From positions 33,160 through 97,159 of the forward strand of contig WTPW01000357.1 of NCBI GenBank assembly GCA_009809945.1: a stretch of DNA of 64,000 nt, given 5' to 3'. Under the pieces are notes generated by a model. The model was not told the DNA's origin and searched no databases. It saw only the letters and a list, made by a program, of their open reading frames with translations. This document shows, in pieces, positions 60,506-64,000 of the stretch. The position numbers and the translations under genes were made by a program. Position 1 is the stretch's first letter. Each line of letters opens with the position of its first letter. This DNA comes from Gigaspora margarita (lineage: Eukaryota > Glomeromycota > Glomeromycetes > Diversisporales > Gigasporaceae).

Positions 60506-61201
60506 TTAAAAGTTCTTATAGAAGAAGGTTTTTTTTTTTTTTTTTTAAAAAAAAAAGAGTTGACAGTTTACATAGATTCATTAAAATAGAATATTCTGAT
60601 TTGTAGATTTCAACTTATGGTTAAATAAATTAGTGTTAATATTTTTTTTTTTTTTTTTAAAAAAAAATGGTCGAGTGTAAATGTTTGTGGCTATTGTTTT
60701 TTTTTTTTTTTTTTAAAAAAAAAAACAAATATGTAGTCCATACTCATAATGCTTTTTTTTTTTTTTTTTTAAAAAAAAATAGGATGAGGTGTATAAGAAA
60801 ATTAAATCCTTTTTTTTTTTTTTTTTAAAAAAAAAGTTAAGCCTACTTAAAGTTCTTACTCTAAATTTTTTTTTTTTTTTTTAAAAAAAAATGCTCAAGC
60901 ATCACTATTAATGACGATATTTTTTTTTTTTTTTTTTTAAAAAAAAACTTTTTTTTTTATTTTTCGTTATGCCAACTAAAATAAAGAAAATTCTATTTAA
61001 CCAGTTGCTGAAGCTTCAATTTTGGTTGCGTTGTTTTTTTTTTTTTTTTTAAAAAAAAATTTAAAATTTTTTTTTTTTGCAATTAATTGTTTTTTTTTTT
61101 TTTTTTAAAAAAAAAACAGAAACCAGAAGTAAAAAAAAAACAATATTTTTTTGAAATGAGTGAAGAATGAAATAACAATATGAATTATAGGCTGTCAAAA
61201 G

Positions 61202-61871
61202 TTTTTTTTTTTTTTTTTAAAAAAAAACATGAGCGTTATTTTGAAAATCACATCTCCTTTTTTTTTTTTTTTTTAAAAAAAAATTACGCCCATGCGCGTT
61301 CTGAAATAGCGCGTTTTTTTTTTTTTTTTTAAAAAAAAAGAATGCATAACAAAGATGTTCAACGAATGCTTCATATTTATTCTTTTTAGCTTTAATTGCT
61401 TCAAGAATAACTATCATTAAATGTTCAATTAGCGCTATCCTTATTCTAGCAGGATAATAAATTGTTACAGCCATTCTTTTTTTTTTTTTTTTTTTTTTAA
61501 AAAAAAAATAATAAACGAATGTTTTATGCACATCCTTTTTTTTTTTTTTTTTTTAAAAAAAAAAGAGTACTGTGTATGATAACAAAGAACAAAGAAAAAT
61601 AAGATCATAAATCTACAGGCGATACCCGATTAGTGATACGGTTCGACCCTTTTTTTTTTTTTTTTTAAAAAAAAAGGTTGACCCTCGGCCTGCACCTTTG
61701 TGGACTTTTTTTTTTTTTTTTTAAAAAAAAAGAATCAATTCTCTTCTAAAGCATATTTCTGTTTTTTTTTTTTTTTTTAAAAAAAAAGTCATTTACAATA
61801 GTGTAAGAGAATTGGCTTTTTTTTTTTTTTTTTTAAAAAAAAATAGCGATTATAATCTAAGTATCAAAACG

Positions 61872-61904
<33 letters not shown>

Positions 61905-62486
61905 CTGCATGCTGGAATTTTCTCAAGGATTTTTTTTTTTTTTTTTAAAAAAAAAAATATCACTAGAATTCGACAAAAAACTATCTTTTTTTTTTTTTTT
62001 TTAAAAAAAAAGATAAATGTTGACTGATTCTGATCAGAAAATTTTTTTTTTTTTTTTTAAAAAAAAAGTCGACCGGCCCGAGCTTTTTAGGGATCGGTTT
62101 TTTTTTTTTTTTTTAAAAAAAAACCGTATCACTATACCCGATTATAATCTGGCTTTTTTTTTTTTTTTTTAAAAAAAAAATTCATTGCACTAGCGCTCTG
62201 CCTGTTGTCTTTTTTTTTTTTTTTTTAAAAAAAAACCATAGCGATACTTTATATATGTGCAAGTTTTTTTTTTTTTTTTTTTAAAAAAAAACTATCGCTA
62301 CGTAGAAGTTCAACAATAGGTTTTTTTTTTTTTTTTTTAAAAAAAAATATTAAGGTTTAGATTTTCAGCGCCGGTACAGGATAAAAAATTGGGTTACCTC
62401 AAAATAGCGCACATGCGCGCACTCAAAATAGCGTTTTTTTTTTTTTTTTTAAAAAAAAATGCGCATTATTTCGCGGTAATACGGTA
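61202..62486 (-). mobile_element. Overwritten second copy of TIR element E (uninterrupted by LINE)
   Basis: It is inverse to 37,543-42,646. The right end 'gcggtaatacggta' is at 62,473-62,486 and the left end lies under a block near 61,202-61,219. Between aatgc and ctattttgag there are 31 nt in both copies even though 26 are a block here. A skipped double phase (61,345-61,475) shows the frame AVTIYYPARIRIALIEHLMI continuing through VILEAIKAKKNKYEAF, the stretch that insertion F splits in the other copy. It contains its own insertion at 61,632-62,133. Confidence 0.75.
61632..62133. mobile_element. MULE-type MITE in element E copy 2 (10-bp TSD)
   Basis: 502 bp with ends agtgatacgg and its complement, flanked by exact atacccgatt (61,622-61,631; 62,134-62,143). 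The visible interior is GC-rich for this window (ggttgaccctcggcctgcac; gtcgaccggcccgagctttt). A 10-bp TSD fits Mutator-like elements. Overwritten by the comb inside. Confidence 0.8.
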
Positions 62487-63134
62487 AGTTTTTTTTTTTT
62501 TTTTTTAAAAAAAAAATCAATTTGTTTTGAAAGGTTCTATCATTATTTTTTTTTTTTTTTTTAAAAAAAAATTGTTAGAAATTTGTTGAGAACTTATTAT
62601 TTTTTTTTTTTTTTTTTTAAAAAAAAAAAGTAACATTGAACAACCTTTATCAAGGGTTTTTTTTTTTTTTTTTTAAAAAAAAAGATTTTTTCATTGAAAT
62701 AGTAACTCATTGATTCATTTATTCAATATCTGATTAATTGAAAATTTGCGCCTGTTCAATTGTTTGAGATTTTTTTTTTTTTTTTTAAAAAAAAATGATA
62801 CTGTACACGAAAAATTTCTTAATACTTTTTTTTTTTTTTTTTAAAAAAAAACAAATACATTTGTTTTTCGAACTTAATTTATTTTTTTTTTTTTTTTTAA
62901 AAAAAAAATCTCATTTTCAAGTACATTAATGAGTTAGTTTTTTTTTTTTTTTTTAAAAAAAAATAAAATAACGATCTAATCAATTAAATTGGTTTTTTTT
63001 TTTTTTTTTTAAAAAAAAATAGTAAATAAACAAACTATTTATGAATTTTTTTTTTTTTTTTTTTTTAAAAAAAAAGCGATCATATATATTATTATTAATT
63101 ATATCTTTTTTTTTTTTTTTTTAAAAAAAAATTC

Positions 63135-63165
<31 letters not shown>

Positions 63166-63312
63166 TTTTTTTTTTTTTAAAAAAAAACTTATAATTATTT
63201 TGAAAATTATCTGTAAATTTTTTTTTTTTTTTTTAAAAAAAAATTTAATTAGTAAATGATTTTTACGATATAATTTTTTTTTTTTTTTTTAAAAAAAAAT
63301 TTTATATATAAT

Positions 63313-63371
63313 GTCGGGGATGATGCTGAAATCGGATGATCCTGAAATTTTTATTTATTTTGATATGAAAT

Positions 63372-63409
<38 letters not shown>

Positions 63410-63537
63410 AAAGGGTTAGGGTAAGGTTTGGGTATAGATTTTTTTTTTTTTTTTTTTTAAAAAAAAATAGCAGGACTTATAGTTTCAAATCAAGACCTTT
63501 TTTTTTTTTTTTTTAAAAAAAAAGCATCATCCCCGAC
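63313..63537. mobile_element. 'GTCRGGGATGATGCTG' MITE with 7-bp TSD
   Basis: 225 bp with ends gtcggggatgatgctgaaat and the complement of gcatcatccccgac, flanked by exact atataat (63,306-63,312; 63,538-63,544). The unfilled phase at 63,347 leaves the left half readable. The interior contains 'agggttagggtaaggtttgg' (63,411 on), again telomere-like. Confidence 0.85.
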
Positions 63538-63717
63538 ATATAATATTGAGACATTTTTTTTTTTTTTTTTAAAAAAAAATCTTTCTTTTTCATCGAAAGT
63601 TTTAATGCGTTTTTTTTTTTTTTTTTAAAAAAAAAAAGTCTATAGAGCCGTTTTTTACATTGTATATACGAAAAAAAATTTTCGTTTCACCCTATTTTAA
63701 TTCTATTTTAACATTCC

Positions 63718-63749
<32 letters not shown>

Positions 63750-64000
63750 TTAACCGGTAAATTTTTCTGGATAAAATTTTTTTTTTTTTTTTTTAAAAAA
63801 AAATCTTCAAAGTTTTGCTTCATAAGTATTTGTCGTTAAGGCTGCACATCTAATTGAACTTGAGAAATATGGACATTTATAGGGCAAATTTTTTTTTTTT
63901 TTTTTTAAAAAAAAAGCGTATAAAAAGAATCGATCGGGTTACACATTTTTTTTTTTTTTTTTAAAAAAAAAAGATTTTTATATGATACCACACATAGTTG

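Larger units (their letters stand above)
52128..63980. repeat. Phase-locked comb of T17-A9 blocks at 56-nt pitch, probably a sequence artefact
   Basis: Each block is 17 T then 9 A (longer only when the neighbouring base happens to be T or A), followed by 30 nt of non-repeated sequence. The T-to-A junctions fall at 52,147 + 56n for n = 0 to 211; the last, 63,963, is exactly 11,816 nt from the first. By my count about 180 of 212 phases are filled. At the others (for example 52,651, 52,987, 53,547, 54,107-54,387, 58,643-58,699, 61,387-61,443) ordinary sequence runs through, and the next block is still on phase. The 30-nt windows align without length change to intact copies elsewhere, so the blocks replace sequence rather than being inserted. 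Confidence 0.95.

Noticed and set aside
61217-61531. 104-residue frame taken as a whole protein
   Set aside because: Its poly-Lys and poly-Phe stretches are translations of T17-A9 blocks; only the exposed middle part, belonging to element E, is of interest.
52128-63980. CRISPR array or CRISPR-like eukaryotic repeat-spacer system (26-nt repeats, 30-nt spacers)
   Set aside because: The 'spacers' are consecutive pieces of local genomic repeats and of a Sel1-coding gene, spacing is constant where blocks are missing, the block is low-complexity, and no associated genes are present.
52128-63980. Genuine 56-bp satellite DNA
   Set aside because: Only 26 of the 56 positions repeat and the other 30 share nothing; the phase persists across absent blocks; collinearity with intact copies shows replacement, not amplification.

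Overview
Organism. The window is extremely AT-rich (by eye about four bases in five) and is made almost entirely of transposable elements and their remnants. It suggests an arbuscular mycorrhizal fungus of the Glomeromycotina (Rhizophagus-like). The reasons are the mix of MULE transposase with a FAR1/WRKY-GCM1 finger, Tnp2-like transposase, IS630/Tc1-like DDE transposase and RNase H-bearing LINEs, the visible Sel1 repeats, TTAGGG-type telomere hexamers and GTAAGT introns. This is family recognition by eye, not a database result. No viral or LTR-type element was recognised.

Layout. 1-4,460: degenerate tandem and dispersed repeats, microsatellites and minisatellites. 4,468-5,731 (-): the only convincing host gene, a small spliced membrane protein with a mariner-type MITE in one intron. 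6.8-8.9 kb: an inverted-motif cluster, a duplication and MITE fragments. 9.05-11.3 kb: Tnp2/CACTA-like transposase relic. 11.7-12.8 kb: tandem repeats and MITEs. 13.2-22.4 kb: a decayed LINE (endonuclease, RT with YMDD, RNase H) carrying four nested DNA elements, each with a clean target-site duplication (TSD), and a 521-base N gap. 22.4-27.3 kb: AT-rich DNA with a duplication and a LINE tail. 27.2-29.7 kb (-): MULE/FAR1 transposase relic. 29.87-32.94 kb: a 3.1-kb hAT-like composite built as a 1,366-bp inverted repeat with an 8-bp TSD. 33-33.6 kb: minisatellite and duplication. 33.85-35.13 kb: IS630/Tc1-like transposase relic. 37.54-42.65 kb: four-level nesting (TIR element > unclassified insert > 5'-truncated LINE > MITE). 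43.2-44.0 kb: tRNA-headed retroposon with a 14-bp TSD. 44.4-47.3 kb: tandem repeats with nested MITEs. 47.6-51.8 kb: several foldback MITEs.

The oddest part is 52,128-63,980, straight after a 213-base N gap. There a block of T17 followed by A9 recurs at an exact 56-nt pitch over 212 phases, about 180 of them occupied. It looks like a repeat-spacer array, but the evidence says it is a length-neutral overwrite of ordinary genome. The 30-nt windows between blocks line up without gain or loss of length with intact repeat copies elsewhere, Sel1-coding repeats keep their 108-nt period through it, and the phase holds across skipped blocks. I treat it as a probable data artefact that hides real sequence, including a Sel1-repeat coding region, MITEs and a TIR element.

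No metabolic or defence system is encoded here. What the window shows is layered transposition, with TSD lengths (TA, 3, 7, 8, 9-10, 13-14 bp) that separate the families.
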